DNA from: an uncultured Bacteroidia bacterium
GTDB lineage: Bacteria > Bacteroidota > Bacteroidia > Bacteroidales > UBA932
DNA: 64,000 bases
Direction: 5' to 3'
Assembly (NCBI GenBank): GCA_902784435.1
Contig: CACZUR010000010.1
Span: 1-64,000, forward strand
Position numbers and translations under genes: made by a program. The notes under the pieces were generated by a model that did no database searches, had not been told where the DNA came from, and saw only the letters and a list, made by a program, of their open reading frames with translations. This document shows positions 24,170 to 33,959 of the stretch, in pieces (position 1 is the first letter of the stretch; each line of letters begins with the position of its first letter).

Positions 24170-24880
24170 ATGCTCAGAAAAAAGTATCTGATTGTCACTG
24201 CCGGCGGCTCAGGAACCCGGATGGGGGCTTCCGTCCCCAAGCAATTTCTGGAACTGGACGGGAGGCCCATCCTGCGCATCACCCTGGAAAAATTCCTGGA
24301 AGCCCTGCCGGATCTGAACATCATCACCGTCCTGCCGGAAGGCCATGTGAACGCCTGGCGCCAGTACTGCCTGGAGCACGACTTCGTGTGCCCGCAGCGC
24401 CTGGTGAAGGGGGGCATCACCCGCTTTCATTCCGTAAAAAACGCCCTTGCACACGTGCCGGACGGTGCTTTGGTGGCGGTGCAGGACGGCGTGCGGCCGT
24501 TAATCAGCGTGGAAAAGATCCGGGAATTGTTCGCGGCGGCGGAACCGGTGCCCGCCCTCATTCCCGTCCTTCCCGTGACCGACACCCTGAAGGTGCTGGA
24601 GCGGCAGGCCGACGGTACCCTGCAGGCCACCGGGGAATCTGTAGACCGCAGCCGCATCTACGGCGCCCAGACCCCGCAGCTGTTCCACAGCGAAAAACTC
24701 AAAGCCGCCTATACCCAGGGATACGACACCCTCTTTACGGACGACGCTTCCGTGGCCCGGAAATACGGAATACCGCTCGCCTTCATGGAGGGCGAACGGT
24801 ACAATATCAAAATCACAACCCCCGAAGACCTCATCCTCGCCAGGGCCATTCTGCAGATGCCCGGTCACGGCCGGGCATGA
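24170..24880 (+). CDS. ispD: 2-C-methyl-D-erythritol 4-phosphate cytidylyltransferase
   Basis: A 236-residue protein converting MEP and CTP to CDP-methylerythritol in the non-mevalonate isoprenoid pathway. The N-terminal nucleotide-binding motif is VTAGGSGTRMGASVPKQF. VAVQDGVRPLIS, YGAQTPQLF and FTDDASVARKYG are characteristic IspD blocks. The start is ATG 24170 because the -7 box at 24135-24142 would place transcription start downstream of the earlier in-frame codon at 24140. It converges on the next gene. Confidence 0.93.
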   Translation: MLRKKYLIVTAGGSGTRMGASVPKQFLELDGRPILRITLEKFLEALPDLNIITVLPEGHVNAWRQYCLEHDFVCPQRLVKGGITRFHSVKNALAHVPDGALVAVQDGVRPLISVEKIRELFAAAEPVPALIPVLPVTDTLKVLERQADGTLQATGESVDRSRIYGAQTPQLFHSEKLKAAYTQGYDTLFTDDASVARKYGIPLAFMEGERYNIKITTPEDLILARAILQMPGHGRA

Positions 24881-24893
24881 CGCACAGACCGGA

Positions 24894-25916
24894 TTACAGT
24901 GCGGCGATGGTGCGCACGTATCTTTCCTTGGGCTTTTCCAGAGAGGCATCCACGGTGACTACGTCATGCTCGCTGAGATACCAGGAATAGGCGTAGCCCT
25001 TGGAATACTCCTGGATGGTCCAGTAGCGTTCCCCTGTCCTGATTTCCTGACAGTCTTTTCGGCCGGCCAGGCGGAGGCGCTTCAGGGATGAGTTGATGGG
25101 TTTTTCATCCCAGCTCATACTCATTATTTCGTTTTTGGTGGGGACCATCCACGTGGAGGTGACACCGTTCAAGGGGCAGATTTTGTCACACTCGAGGGCC
25201 CAGTGGTTGGGCTTGATTCTGTGGGAAGCTCCGCGACGCTCGTTGTACTGGGTGACGGCGAATTTGAGTTCGTAGCCGTGCCTGCCCACCATGTGTCTGT
25301 AAAAGTCTTTATTCTGCATCCCGTACTGCCAATTCGTCTCGTACTTGCCGTCCCTTATATAGGTACTGTACGTCTCATTCCCGATTTTGTATTCCATTTT
25401 GGGCCCCACATTGTCCTTATCGCTGGAATACGCCCATTTGCGGTCACTTTGGCTGACGAACATGATATAGGCGTGGTAGCGGGTGGATCCGTCCTGGGAA
25501 TACAGGCCGCAGAGAGGCCTCTTCCTCAGACGGGATTCTTCATATTGGGAGTAGTATTTTTCATAAATCATGTAGTTGCCCATTCTTCCGGAGCTCGTGT
25601 TGCCGGCATAGGATTCGCCATCCTTTTTTATGATATCCTCTTCCTGACCGGGTAAACGGTCGCCGCGGAATACTTGAATCACAACGGCTATGATTTTGTC
25701 CACCATGTCGGCAGGAATGGTGACATCCTCGATTGTCCAATTGCGGGAAAAATCGGGGGCGCCGCGGTATCCGCCGTCAATGGCCTTGTAAATGCCGTGC
25801 TGGGCATCCCAAATCACATAGTCGCCGGGTTTGACATCTGTCTTTTTGTAGGTTACTGCCCCAAGGATGAACTGGGAGCAGAAAAACGCAAGAATAATGG
25901 AGAAAAAACGTTTCAT
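24894..25916 (-). CDS. Secreted protein of unknown function
   Basis: A 340-residue protein starting at ATG 25916 with a signal peptide (MKRFFSIILAFFCSQFILGA). The mature part has a DGGYRGAPDFSRNWTIEDVT segment, a tyrosine-rich middle, and a C-terminal stretch (GERYWTIQEYSKGYAYSWYL, then a VRTI ending) that resembles the finish of DUF1566/fibrobacter-slime-like surface proteins of Bacteroidota. It is monocistronic, convergent with ispD. Surface or periplasmic location is inferred. Confidence 0.65.
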   Translation of the reverse strand: MKRFFSIILAFFCSQFILGAVTYKKTDVKPGDYVIWDAQHGIYKAIDGGYRGAPDFSRNWTIEDVTIPADMVDKIIAVVIQVFRGDRLPGQEEDIIKKDGESYAGNTSSGRMGNYMIYEKYYSQYEESRLRKRPLCGLYSQDGSTRYHAYIMFVSQSDRKWAYSSDKDNVGPKMEYKIGNETYSTYIRDGKYETNWQYGMQNKDFYRHMVGRHGYELKFAVTQYNERRGASHRIKPNHWALECDKICPLNGVTSTWMVPTKNEIMSMSWDEKPINSSLKRLRLAGRKDCQEIRTGERYWTIQEYSKGYAYSWYLSEHDVVTVDASLEKPKERYVRTIAAL

Positions 25917-26052
25917 ACTTTTTCTGATTAATGATCCAAAAATAGTTATTTTAGGCGAAAATACCGTTGGAGAATTAACGATATTAATCAAACAGGTAAA
26001 AATTAGTGAAAACTAACTACGCCGACATCTTGCCTGTTCAGACCATATTTTG

Positions 26053-26060
26053 TAGGTTTG
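26053..26060 (+). promoter_or_regulatory. -7 promoter box for the beta-helix gene
   Basis: TAGGTTTG matches TAnnTTTG and lies 21 bp upstream of ATG 26081, which supports that start over an in-frame codon at 26006. Confidence 0.6.
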
Positions 26061-26080
26061 CATATATAAAATCTTGTTCT

Positions 26081-27607
26081 ATGAGACCGATCAATATTCT
26101 CGCAGTTTCCCTGCTGCTTCTGGCGACGGCCACGGCCGCACATGCCCAGTTCAATTTGAAAAATCTTGCAAACAAGGCCAAGTCCGCCGTTGAGCAGACC
26201 GTCTCCGGGAATGGTGCTTCCTCTGCCGCTACCGCCCCTTCCTCTGCCGCTACCGCAGCCAAGGCTACCCTTCCTGCCGCTGCAGGCAAGACCTACTATG
26301 TGAGCGCCTCCACCGGATCGGCCCGTGCCGACGGCCTGAGCCCCACCACCGCCATGAAGGACCTCCAGAAAGCCATCGATGCAGCCCAGGACAACGATGT
26401 CATTTACGTGGCCGAAGGCAACTACCTGGGCAACCTGGACCGCGGCTATATTGAATGCGGCAAGTTCGGCAACGCCCAGAACGACCGGGGCAAGTTCATC
26501 AGCATCTACGGCGGCTGGTCTACGGACTTCTCGGAGCGTAATGTCATCGCCCACGTGACCAAGATCCAGCCCCTGGACCAGAAGTTCACCGCTCCGCTCC
26601 TCAATATCAACGCCAGAAGGCCCTACGGCTACAACGGCCCGGAAGGAAACGTGGTGGTGGACGGTCTGGTGTTCGACTTCGGCGAGAACAACCTCTACTG
26701 CGCGGCCGATGTCAGCAATGAGATTACCGGCACCCCCAACGAAGGCGTCCTCACCGGCCGTTTCATCGAGCCCGACGGCGCCCCGAACTGCCCCAAGGTG
26801 GGCTATGCCAACGGCGACGAATACGCCCTGCACATGGATGTGGAGGGCAATGTCCGCGTCTCCAACTGCATTTTCGTGAACTGCCGCGACTACGGCATCT
26901 CCGCCATGATGGGCATCGGCCACATGGAAGTGAGCAACAACATCTTCATCGCCTGCCGCTACGCCGCCTGCCAGGTAAGGGGCAGCACCCGCGATGCCGA
27001 CATTGAAAAGGTCTCCCTGGAGTTCCGCAACAACACGGTCCTCTTCACCTGGACCCGCACCAAGGGCTTCGAAGACATGGGCCAGGGCTTCCGTTTCATG
27101 AACGGCATCCGCACCATCGACGTGCACAACAATATCTTCGGCTGCAACAGCAACTGCGGCGTAGAGCGCGTGTACTATGAATCCAACAAGGCCATGGAGG
27201 CCGCCAAGATCAGCAACCTCTACGACAACTATTTCTTCGCCAACAAGCGCGACCTGGAAATTGCCGCTATGGGCGCCGCCTCCATTTCGGTCCCGGCCGC
27301 CCGCATCGAGGAAGCGGAGCAGATAGGCCCCAAATATGAGGGGAACGTGGAGCTGCCCGAAGGGAACGATGCCTTCATCAATGCCATTGACCAGCCTTAT
27401 CTGGAAGGTTTCCTGTCCCTGAAAATCATGTCCTCACAGAGCTACAACGCCAATTCTGCCGCCAACCAGGTGAACCGTGCGTTCGGGCTGAATCAGCAGG
27501 GAACGGAGATCGTCCGTCCTTCCATGTACTGCAACAAGTATCCTTGGGAGAAGGCCAAGGATCTGTTCGGCGTCATTGAGAATTACGGCGCCCAGCTGCC
27601 GCAATAA
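26081..27607 (+). CDS. Secreted right-handed beta-helix protein
   Basis: A 508-residue protein. A signal peptide (MRPINILAVSLLLLATATAA) is followed by a low-complexity A/S/T linker (about 50-70) and a DUF1565-type opening (TYYVSASTGSARADGLSPTT, then AMKDLQKAIDAAQDNDVIYV), the usual start of pectate-lyase-like beta-helices. Repeated asparagine-rich turns follow (RVSNCIFVNC, EVSNNIFIAC, DVHNNIFGCN). Family members bind or cleave polysaccharides; no catalytic residues could be assigned, so substrate and activity are open. It ends in a strong shared terminator. Confidence 0.8.
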   Translation: MRPINILAVSLLLLATATAAHAQFNLKNLANKAKSAVEQTVSGNGASSAATAPSSAATAAKATLPAAAGKTYYVSASTGSARADGLSPTTAMKDLQKAIDAAQDNDVIYVAEGNYLGNLDRGYIECGKFGNAQNDRGKFISIYGGWSTDFSERNVIAHVTKIQPLDQKFTAPLLNINARRPYGYNGPEGNVVVDGLVFDFGENNLYCAADVSNEITGTPNEGVLTGRFIEPDGAPNCPKVGYANGDEYALHMDVEGNVRVSNCIFVNCRDYGISAMMGIGHMEVSNNIFIACRYAACQVRGSTRDADIEKVSLEFRNNTVLFTWTRTKGFEDMGQGFRFMNGIRTIDVHNNIFGCNSNCGVERVYYESNKAMEAAKISNLYDNYFFANKRDLEIAAMGAASISVPAARIEEAEQIGPKYEGNVELPEGNDAFINAIDQPYLEGFLSLKIMSSQSYNANSAANQVNRAFGLNQQGTEIVRPSMYCNKYPWEKAKDLFGVIENYGAQLPQ

Positions 27608-27620
27608 ATCGAAAGAATAA

Positions 27621-27650
27621 GGGGAGCGAAAATTTTCGCTCCCCTTTTTT
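27621..27650. terminator. Bidirectional terminator
   Basis: GGGGAGCGAAAA (27621-27632) is a perfect inverted repeat with TTTTCGCTCCCC, followed by six T's. It serves the rightward beta-helix gene and, less strongly, the convergent Lrp gene. Confidence 0.85.
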
Positions 27651-27655
27651 AGAAC

Positions 27656-28150
27656 CTAGTCGCGGCCCGTGTAGCTGGTGCTCTTGAAATCTTTTACCCA
27701 CACCTGGCGCTCGATGGGCTCGTCCAGGGAAATCATGGTGTCCGTGGACTGGATGTAGGGGATTTTCTGGATGGTGTTCAGCAGGACCTCCATCAGGTGG
27801 TCGTTGTCCAGGCAGTACAGTTTGGCCAGGATGGCATACTTGCCGGTGACGAAATGGCACTCCACAATTTCCGGAATCTTCTTCAGATTGGAAATGACCT
27901 CCGGGTATTTGGTGGATTCCGACAGGGAGATGCTCACGAAGGCGCACACATTCAGACCCAGGGCCTGCGGCTTTACCTGCAGTCGGGACCCCGTGATAAC
28001 GCCGTTGGCCTCTAAACGCTTGTATCTCTGATGGATAGCGGCGCCGGAAACCCCACACTCGCGGGCAATCTCCAGGAAAGGCATACGGGCGTTCTTGACA
28101 AGGTAGGACAGAATTTTCTGGTCCACAGGGTCTATGTGATAACTGGACAT
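27656..28150 (-). CDS. Lrp/AsnC family transcriptional regulator
   Basis: A 164-residue protein with an N-terminal winged HTH (DQKILSYLVKNARMPFLEIA, then GVSGAAIHQRYKRLEANGVI) and a C-terminal RAM ligand-binding domain (about 70-145). These regulators sense amino acids and assemble as octamers. It is monocistronic; no target genes are evident in the vicinity. Confidence 0.93.
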   Translation of the reverse strand: MSSYHIDPVDQKILSYLVKNARMPFLEIARECGVSGAAIHQRYKRLEANGVITGSRLQVKPQALGLNVCAFVSISLSESTKYPEVISNLKKIPEIVECHFVTGKYAILAKLYCLDNDHLMEVLLNTIQKIPYIQSTDTMISLDEPIERQVWVKDFKSTSYTGRD

Positions 28151-28196
28151 ACTACTTATGATTTTAAACTAACCGCCGCAAATTTACAAAAATTTT

Positions 28197-30503
28197 TTAT
28201 TTCCTGCGCTTGCCTGCGTATTTTTTTGTGGGTTCGGAGGCGGCGATAATTGCCTGACAGTCAGCTTCTGTAAGCGTCGCGGCGTCTGTGCCGCGGGGAA
28301 TCTTATAATTGGAATCGCCCTGTTTGATATACGGACCGTAACGTCCGTTTACTACCTTGATTTCTCCGAATTCGGCCAGGAAAGCGGCGGCCGGTTTCTC
28401 TGTCTGGGCCTCCTGGATTAAAGATTCGCACTCCTCCAGGGTAATGGTGAGCGGATCCTTGCCGCGGGGCAGTTTCACATTCTTGTCGCCGTATTTCAGG
28501 TAAGGGCCGAATTTGCCGCGGGTGGCAATGACGTCCACCCCGTCCAGCTGGCCCACCGTGCGGGGCAGTTCCAGCAGTTTCAGGGCATCGGCCAGGGTAA
28601 GGGTCTCGATGAGCTGGCCCTTGCCCAGGGATGCGCTCTGGCGCTTTTCCCCTTCGCCTTTTTGCACGTAGGCCCCGAATTTCCCGAAGGCGGCGATGAC
28701 CTTTTCGCCGTCGGGCGCCACGCCCAGCTCGCGGGTGACCTTGCTGAAGGTACGCTCCTGCAGCACTTCCTCCACATGGGCGTGGAAGGGCTTGTAGAAG
28801 TGGCCGATGGTGGTTTCCCAGGCCTTCCGGCCCTCTGCCACCTGGTCGAAGTCGGCCTCTACGCTGGCGGTGAAGTCGTAGTCCAGGATGTCGGTGAAAT
28901 GCTGCACCAGGAAGTCGGTCACGATGAGGCCTATCTCCTGCGGCAGCAACTTGCCCTTTTCGGCCCCCACCGTCTCGTTTTTCTGGGAGCTCTTGATCAC
29001 CCCGTTCTTCAGGCTCAGGTTGGTGACTTTGAAGGTCTGGCCCTCTTTGTCGCCCTTGACGGCGTAACCGCGGCCCCGGGTGAGGGTGTCCACGGTGGCT
29101 GCATAAGTGGAAGGCCGGCCGATGCCCAGTTCTTCCAGCTTCTTCACCAGGGTGGCTTCCGAGTAGCGCACCGGGGGGGCGGTGAACTTGCAAAGGGCGT
29201 TGACGCCCTGCTCCAGCAGGGTGTCTCCCAGATGCAGTTCCGGCAGGATTACGCCCTCCGGGTCTTCCGGGTCTTCGTCGTCCCGGCCTTCCAGATACAC
29301 CTTCATGAAACCGTCGAAGAGCATTTCCACGGACTGGACGCCGTACAGCTCTTCCCGCTTGTCGGAAGACAGCTTCAGGGTGGTGTTCATGACCCGGCTC
29401 TCGGTCATCTGCGAGGCGATGGTGCGCTTCCAGATGAGTTCGTACAGTTTTTTCTCCTGCTGCGTGCCTTCGATATCCACATGCTCTATGAAGGTGGGGC
29501 GGATGGCCTCATGGGCCTCCTGGGCGCCTTTGGAATGGGTGCGGAACTGCCGGTAGTGGTGGTATTCCTCCCCGAAGTTGTCCAGGATGAATTGCTTGGC
29601 CGTGCCCAGTGCCAGAGCCGACAGGTTGGTGGAGTCGGTTCGCATGTAGGTAATCAGGCCCCGTTCGTACAGCGCCTGCGCCACGCGCATGGTGGTGGAC
29701 ACCGGGAAGTGGAGTTTCCGGGCGGCCTCCTGCTGCAGGGTAGAGGTGGTGAAGGGTGCCGCCGGTACGCGGACGCCTTCTTTCTTGTCGATGGAACAGA
29801 TGCTGTAGTGCGCGCCGATGCTGTCTTCCAGGAACTTCCGGGCGTCTTCCTCCCGGGCGAAACGGGTGTCCAGCGTGGCTTTGAGGCTGACCGGGAGCCC
29901 CTGGGGCTGGAAGGTGGCCTCTACCCGGTAATAGGCTTCCGGAACAAAGGCCATGATTTCCTTTTCGCGGTCTACGATCAGGCGCAGGGCAACGCTTTGT
30001 ACGCGGCCGGCCGACAGCTTGGGCTGGATCTTGCGCCACAGGATGGGGGAGAGCTCGAAGCCCACCAGGCGGTCCAGCACACGGCGGGCCTGCTGGGCGT
30101 CCACCAGGTCCATGTCGATGTCCCGGGGATGCTCGATGGCATGCAGGATGGCATCTTTGGTGATTTCGTGGAAGACGATGCGGCGGGTTTTCTCCCTGGG
30201 CAGTTCCAGGGTTTCCCGCAGGTGCCAGGAAATGGCTTCTCCTTCGCGGTCCTCATCGGAAGCCAGCCACACGGTCTGGGCCTGGGCCGACAGTTTTTTG
30301 AGTTCCGCCACCACCTTCTTCTTGTCGGAAGGCACCACATATTCCGGGCGGAAGCCGTTTTCCACGTCTACGCTGAGCTTATGTTCTTCCAGGTCCCGGA
30401 TATGGCCGATGGAGGCCTTTACAAGGTATTCTTTCCCCAGGTATTTCTGGATGGTCTTCACCTTGCCGGGAGACTCTACAATCACTAAATTTTTCTCGTT
30501 CAT
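28197..30503 (-). CDS. topA: DNA topoisomerase I
   Basis: A 768-residue type IA topoisomerase. The N-terminal Toprim domain has NLVIVESPGKVKTI and SDEDREGEAI. The catalytic tyrosine is Tyr286 in LITYMRTDSTNLS. The C-terminus has several short repeats with GKFGxYxKxG/NGRYGPYIKQG instead of zinc fingers, the usual Bacteroidota layout. It relaxes negative supercoils. The start is ATG 30503, where homologues begin; a longer frame to 30539 adds an unrelated stretch. Confidence 0.96.
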   Translation of the reverse strand: MNEKNLVIVESPGKVKTIQKYLGKEYLVKASIGHIRDLEEHKLSVDVENGFRPEYVVPSDKKKVVAELKKLSAQAQTVWLASDEDREGEAISWHLRETLELPREKTRRIVFHEITKDAILHAIEHPRDIDMDLVDAQQARRVLDRLVGFELSPILWRKIQPKLSAGRVQSVALRLIVDREKEIMAFVPEAYYRVEATFQPQGLPVSLKATLDTRFAREEDARKFLEDSIGAHYSICSIDKKEGVRVPAAPFTTSTLQQEAARKLHFPVSTTMRVAQALYERGLITYMRTDSTNLSALALGTAKQFILDNFGEEYHHYRQFRTHSKGAQEAHEAIRPTFIEHVDIEGTQQEKKLYELIWKRTIASQMTESRVMNTTLKLSSDKREELYGVQSVEMLFDGFMKVYLEGRDDEDPEDPEGVILPELHLGDTLLEQGVNALCKFTAPPVRYSEATLVKKLEELGIGRPSTYAATVDTLTRGRGYAVKGDKEGQTFKVTNLSLKNGVIKSSQKNETVGAEKGKLLPQEIGLIVTDFLVQHFTDILDYDFTASVEADFDQVAEGRKAWETTIGHFYKPFHAHVEEVLQERTFSKVTRELGVAPDGEKVIAAFGKFGAYVQKGEGEKRQSASLGKGQLIETLTLADALKLLELPRTVGQLDGVDVIATRGKFGPYLKYGDKNVKLPRGKDPLTITLEECESLIQEAQTEKPAAAFLAEFGEIKVVNGRYGPYIKQGDSNYKIPRGTDAATLTEADCQAIIAASEPTKKYAGKRRK

Positions 30504-30549
30504 GATGCAAAGTAAACGAGTTTTGAGGGATAATTCCAAATTTTCTGAT

Positions 30550-30557
30550 TACTTTTG
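30550..30557 (+). promoter_or_regulatory. -7 promoter box for PBP1A
   Basis: TACTTTTG matches TAnnTTTG, 48 bp upstream of the PBP1A start. Confidence 0.5.
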
Positions 30558-30605
30558 TAGACTGAACTTTTTTCAAGACCTTAGGTCTTGTACTAATAAG
30601 GAAAA

Positions 30606-32933
30606 ATGAAGCAACTGACAGAGAAAACCCGCAATCGCATCGTACGGTGGTTCTGGATCCTCCTGGTGGCTCCCATAGCGGGCCTCCTGCTCCTGCTGTG
30701 CCTGGTTTGGGCCTTTGCAGACATCCCTTCCATCGAGGAACTGGAGAACCCGGATTCCAAGCTGGCCACCCAGGTTATCGCGGAAGAAGGGGAAATCCTC
30801 ACTACCTATCATATAGAGAACCGCACCTTCGTCGGCTATGAAGAACTGGCACCCTCCCTGGTGCAGGCCGCCGTGGCCACGGAAGACAAGCGCTTCTACG
30901 AGCATTCCGGCGTAGACCTCCAGTCTCTGGGCCGCGTGCTGTTCAAGACCCTCCTGTCCCGGGATTCCTCCCAGGGCGGCGGTTCCACCATTACCCAGCA
31001 GCTGGCCAAAACCCTATACCCCCGCGGTCAGCACGTGGGCAAGGTGAAGATGATCTGGATCAAGCTCAAGGAATGGATCACCGCCATCAAGCTGGAGCGC
31101 AACTACACCAAGGAAGAGATCGTGGACATGTACCTCAATGCCATCTTCTTCGGTTCCAACTCCTATGGCATCTCATCGGCCGCCAACCAGTTCTTCGGCA
31201 AAAAGCCGTCGGAACTCCTCACCCAGGAAAGCGCCGTGCTGGTGGGCATGGTGAACAAACCCACCCGTTACAACCCCGCCCTGAACCCGGAGCATGCCCT
31301 GAAACGCCGCAACCTGGTGCTGGACCGCATGCGCAGCATGGACTACCTTACCCGGGCGGAATGCGATTCCCTGCAGGCCCTGCCCATCGAACTGCATACC
31401 CGCCAGGGAGACCGTACCACCGGTGTGGGCCCGTATTTCCGGGATATGCTGCGCCGCATCATGAATGCGGAGAAGCCCAAGCGCTCTTCCTATTCCTTCC
31501 CAGAAGATTACAAAGTAGACTCCCTGCTGTGGGCCGACGACCCCATGTACGGCTGGCTCAACAAGAACAGCAAGAGCGACGGCTCCAAGTACGACCTGGA
31601 CAAGGACGGCCTGCGCATCTATACCACCATCAACTATAAGATGCAGGTATATGCAGAAGAAGCCATCCGGGAGCATCTGGGCAAGGACCTCCAGAAGGCC
31701 TTCTTCCGGGAACTGCGTTACCGCAAGAACCCGCCCTTCACCTCGGACACGGACAAGTCCGTGATCGAGACCACCCTCAAGCAGGCCCGCCGCTGGAGCG
31801 ACCGCACCCGCATGATGAAGGCGTCCGGCCACTCGGACCAGGAGATAGAGGCGTCCTTCGACCAGCCCGTGAAGATGCGTGTGTTCACCTGGGACGCCCC
31901 CGGCTACCGGGACACCACCATGACGCCCAACGACTCCATCCGCTACTACAAATCCTTCTTCCGTGCCGCATTCATGGCCATCGAGCCGGGCACCGGCCAT
32001 GTGAAGGCCTATGTGGGCGGCCCGGATTACCGCTACTTCAAATACGACAACGTGCGCCAGGGCAAGCGCCAGGTGGGTTCTACCATCAAGCCGTTCCTGT
32101 ACACCCAGGCCATGGAATCCGGCATGACGCCCTGCGACCCGGTGCTCAACGCCCCGGTGGTCATCGTGGTCAACGACGACCAGACCTGGTCGCCGCAGGA
32201 CACCCACGCCGACGGCACCATGCGGAACCTCCGCTGGGGCCTGGCCCAAAGCTCCAACTCCGTGTCGGCCTATCTGATGAAGCAGTTGGGCGCCCCTTCC
32301 ATGGTGTCCATGATGCGGAAGATGGGCGTGGGCGGTTTCATCGACCCGGTGGTCTCGCTGTGCGTGGGATCGGCAGACCTTTCGGTGTACGACATGGTCA
32401 CGGCCTATAATACCTATCCTTCCGGCGGCACTTACACCGCCCCCATGTTCGTTACGCGCATCGAGGACAGCGACGGCAATATCCTGAGCCAGTTCAGCGT
32501 ACGCAAGCGCGAGGCCCTTTCCCAGAATGCCACCGGCGCCATGATCCAGATGATGCGCGGGGTGGTAGACGGCGGAACGGGCGTGCGGCTGCGCTTCAAG
32601 TACGGCCTCAAGGGAGAGATAGCCGGCAAAACCGGTACCACCAACGACAACTCCGACGGCTGGTTCATCGGCTATACGCCCCGCATCACCGCCGGCGTAT
32701 GGGTGGGCGCAGAAGACCGTTATGTGCATTTTACCAGCACCAACCTGGGCCAGGGCGCCAACATGGCCCTGCCCATCTGGGGCCTGTGGATGCAGAAGGT
32801 CCTGAAGGACGGAACGCTGGGCATTTCGGAGACGGACGTGTTCCCGGAATCCCTCAAGGGTAATTATTGCAAGGACTCCGGAGACGACGTCGCGCCGGAG
32901 AAATCAGATTTGGAAAACTATTATTTCGAATAA
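30606..32933 (+). CDS. mrcA: Bifunctional penicillin-binding protein 1A
   Basis: A 775-residue class A PBP. A cytoplasmic N-terminus and a membrane helix (about 18-40) precede a GT51 transglycosylase domain with EDKRFYEHSGVD and GGSTITQQLAK, then a transpeptidase domain with SxxK in VGSTIKPFLY, SxN in AQSSNSVSAY and KTGTTNDNSDGWF. It polymerises and crosslinks peptidoglycan. ddl follows 3 bp later and prmC after that, suggesting an operon with two wall-synthesis genes. Confidence 0.95.
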   Translation: MKQLTEKTRNRIVRWFWILLVAPIAGLLLLLCLVWAFADIPSIEELENPDSKLATQVIAEEGEILTTYHIENRTFVGYEELAPSLVQAAVATEDKRFYEHSGVDLQSLGRVLFKTLLSRDSSQGGGSTITQQLAKTLYPRGQHVGKVKMIWIKLKEWITAIKLERNYTKEEIVDMYLNAIFFGSNSYGISSAANQFFGKKPSELLTQESAVLVGMVNKPTRYNPALNPEHALKRRNLVLDRMRSMDYLTRAECDSLQALPIELHTRQGDRTTGVGPYFRDMLRRIMNAEKPKRSSYSFPEDYKVDSLLWADDPMYGWLNKNSKSDGSKYDLDKDGLRIYTTINYKMQVYAEEAIREHLGKDLQKAFFRELRYRKNPPFTSDTDKSVIETTLKQARRWSDRTRMMKASGHSDQEIEASFDQPVKMRVFTWDAPGYRDTTMTPNDSIRYYKSFFRAAFMAIEPGTGHVKAYVGGPDYRYFKYDNVRQGKRQVGSTIKPFLYTQAMESGMTPCDPVLNAPVVIVVNDDQTWSPQDTHADGTMRNLRWGLAQSSNSVSAYLMKQLGAPSMVSMMRKMGVGGFIDPVVSLCVGSADLSVYDMVTAYNTYPSGGTYTAPMFVTRIEDSDGNILSQFSVRKREALSQNATGAMIQMMRGVVDGGTGVRLRFKYGLKGEIAGKTGTTNDNSDGWFIGYTPRITAGVWVGAEDRYVHFTSTNLGQGANMALPIWGLWMQKVLKDGTLGISETDVFPESLKGNYCKDSGDDVAPEKSDLENYYFE

Positions 32934-32936
32934 TAT

Positions 32937-33956
32937 ATGGCTCGGTTTCAATCCATCGCGGTCATCTACGGCAGCGATTCTTCCGAATGGGAGGTGTCCT
33001 GCCGAAGCGGCGAGTTCACCGCTTCCCGCATCGACGAATTCCGTTACGATGTCTATGAGATTTTCGCCCGCTTCGGAGACTGGCGGCTGGTGGCCATGCG
33101 AAAGGCCAACTCCATGCGCATCGCTTTCCCGGAGGGCGCACAGCCGGCGGTGGACAAGTCAGACTTCTCCGTCATGGTGCTGGGAGAGAAAATCAAGTTC
33201 GACTTCGCCTATATCATGCAGCACGGCGCTCCTGGAGAAACGGGCCTGCTGCAAGGCTATTTGGAAATGCTGGGTGTGCCGCATTCCAGCTGCAGCGCCT
33301 TCGTCACCACCGTGGCCTTCGACAAATATTCCTGCAAGAGCTATCTGCGCGGGGTAGATTATGTGAAGCTGGCGGCCGATGCCCTCATCCGCAAGGGAGA
33401 GGACGAAGAAGCCTTCAGCGCCCGCGTGGTCGGGGAACTGGGCCTTCCGCTGTTTGTCAAACCCACCTGCGCCGGCTCCAGTTTCGGCATTACCAAAGTG
33501 GAGAAGGCGGAGGATCTTCCCGCAGCCATCCGCTTTGCCTATACGGAGGGAGACACCGTGCTGGTAGAAAGCGCCATCCAGTGTGAGCACGAACTCACCT
33601 GCGCGGCCTACTACGACGGCACCGGGGTCCGGACGCTGCCCGTGATAGAAATCATCTCCTCTACCGGCTGGTTCGACTACGACGCCAAATACAACGGTCT
33701 CAGCCAGGAGGTATGCCCCGCCCAGATCCCGGACCAGCTGGCTGCCCGCATCCAGGAGGTTACCCGGAAAATCTACACCCGGCTGGGCTGCAAGGGCCTG
33801 GTCCGGCTGGATTATATATCGGCCCCGGACGGCATCTACTTCCTGGAGGCCAATATCATCCCCGGCATGACCAACGCTTCGCTGGTGCCCAAGATGATCC
33901 GTGCCGCCGGTATCAGCATCACGGACTTCCTCACCACCATCATCGAGAATTCCTAA
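32937..33956 (+). CDS. ddl: D-alanine--D-alanine ligase
   Basis: A 339-residue ATP-grasp enzyme making the D-Ala-D-Ala dipeptide of peptidoglycan. Recognisable blocks are QHGAPGETGLLQGYLEMLG near the N-terminus, VKPTCAGSSFGITKVE for ATP binding, and FLEANIIPGMTNASLVPKM at the C-terminus (usual form EvNtxPGmTxxSlxP). It follows PBP1A by 3 bp and is followed 3 bp later by prmC. Confidence 0.94.
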   Translation: MARFQSIAVIYGSDSSEWEVSCRSGEFTASRIDEFRYDVYEIFARFGDWRLVAMRKANSMRIAFPEGAQPAVDKSDFSVMVLGEKIKFDFAYIMQHGAPGETGLLQGYLEMLGVPHSSCSAFVTTVAFDKYSCKSYLRGVDYVKLAADALIRKGEDEEAFSARVVGELGLPLFVKPTCAGSSFGITKVEKAEDLPAAIRFAYTEGDTVLVESAIQCEHELTCAAYYDGTGVRTLPVIEIISSTGWFDYDAKYNGLSQEVCPAQIPDQLAARIQEVTRKIYTRLGCKGLVRLDYISAPDGIYFLEANIIPGMTNASLVPKMIRAAGISITDFLTTIIENS

Positions 33957-33959
33957 AAG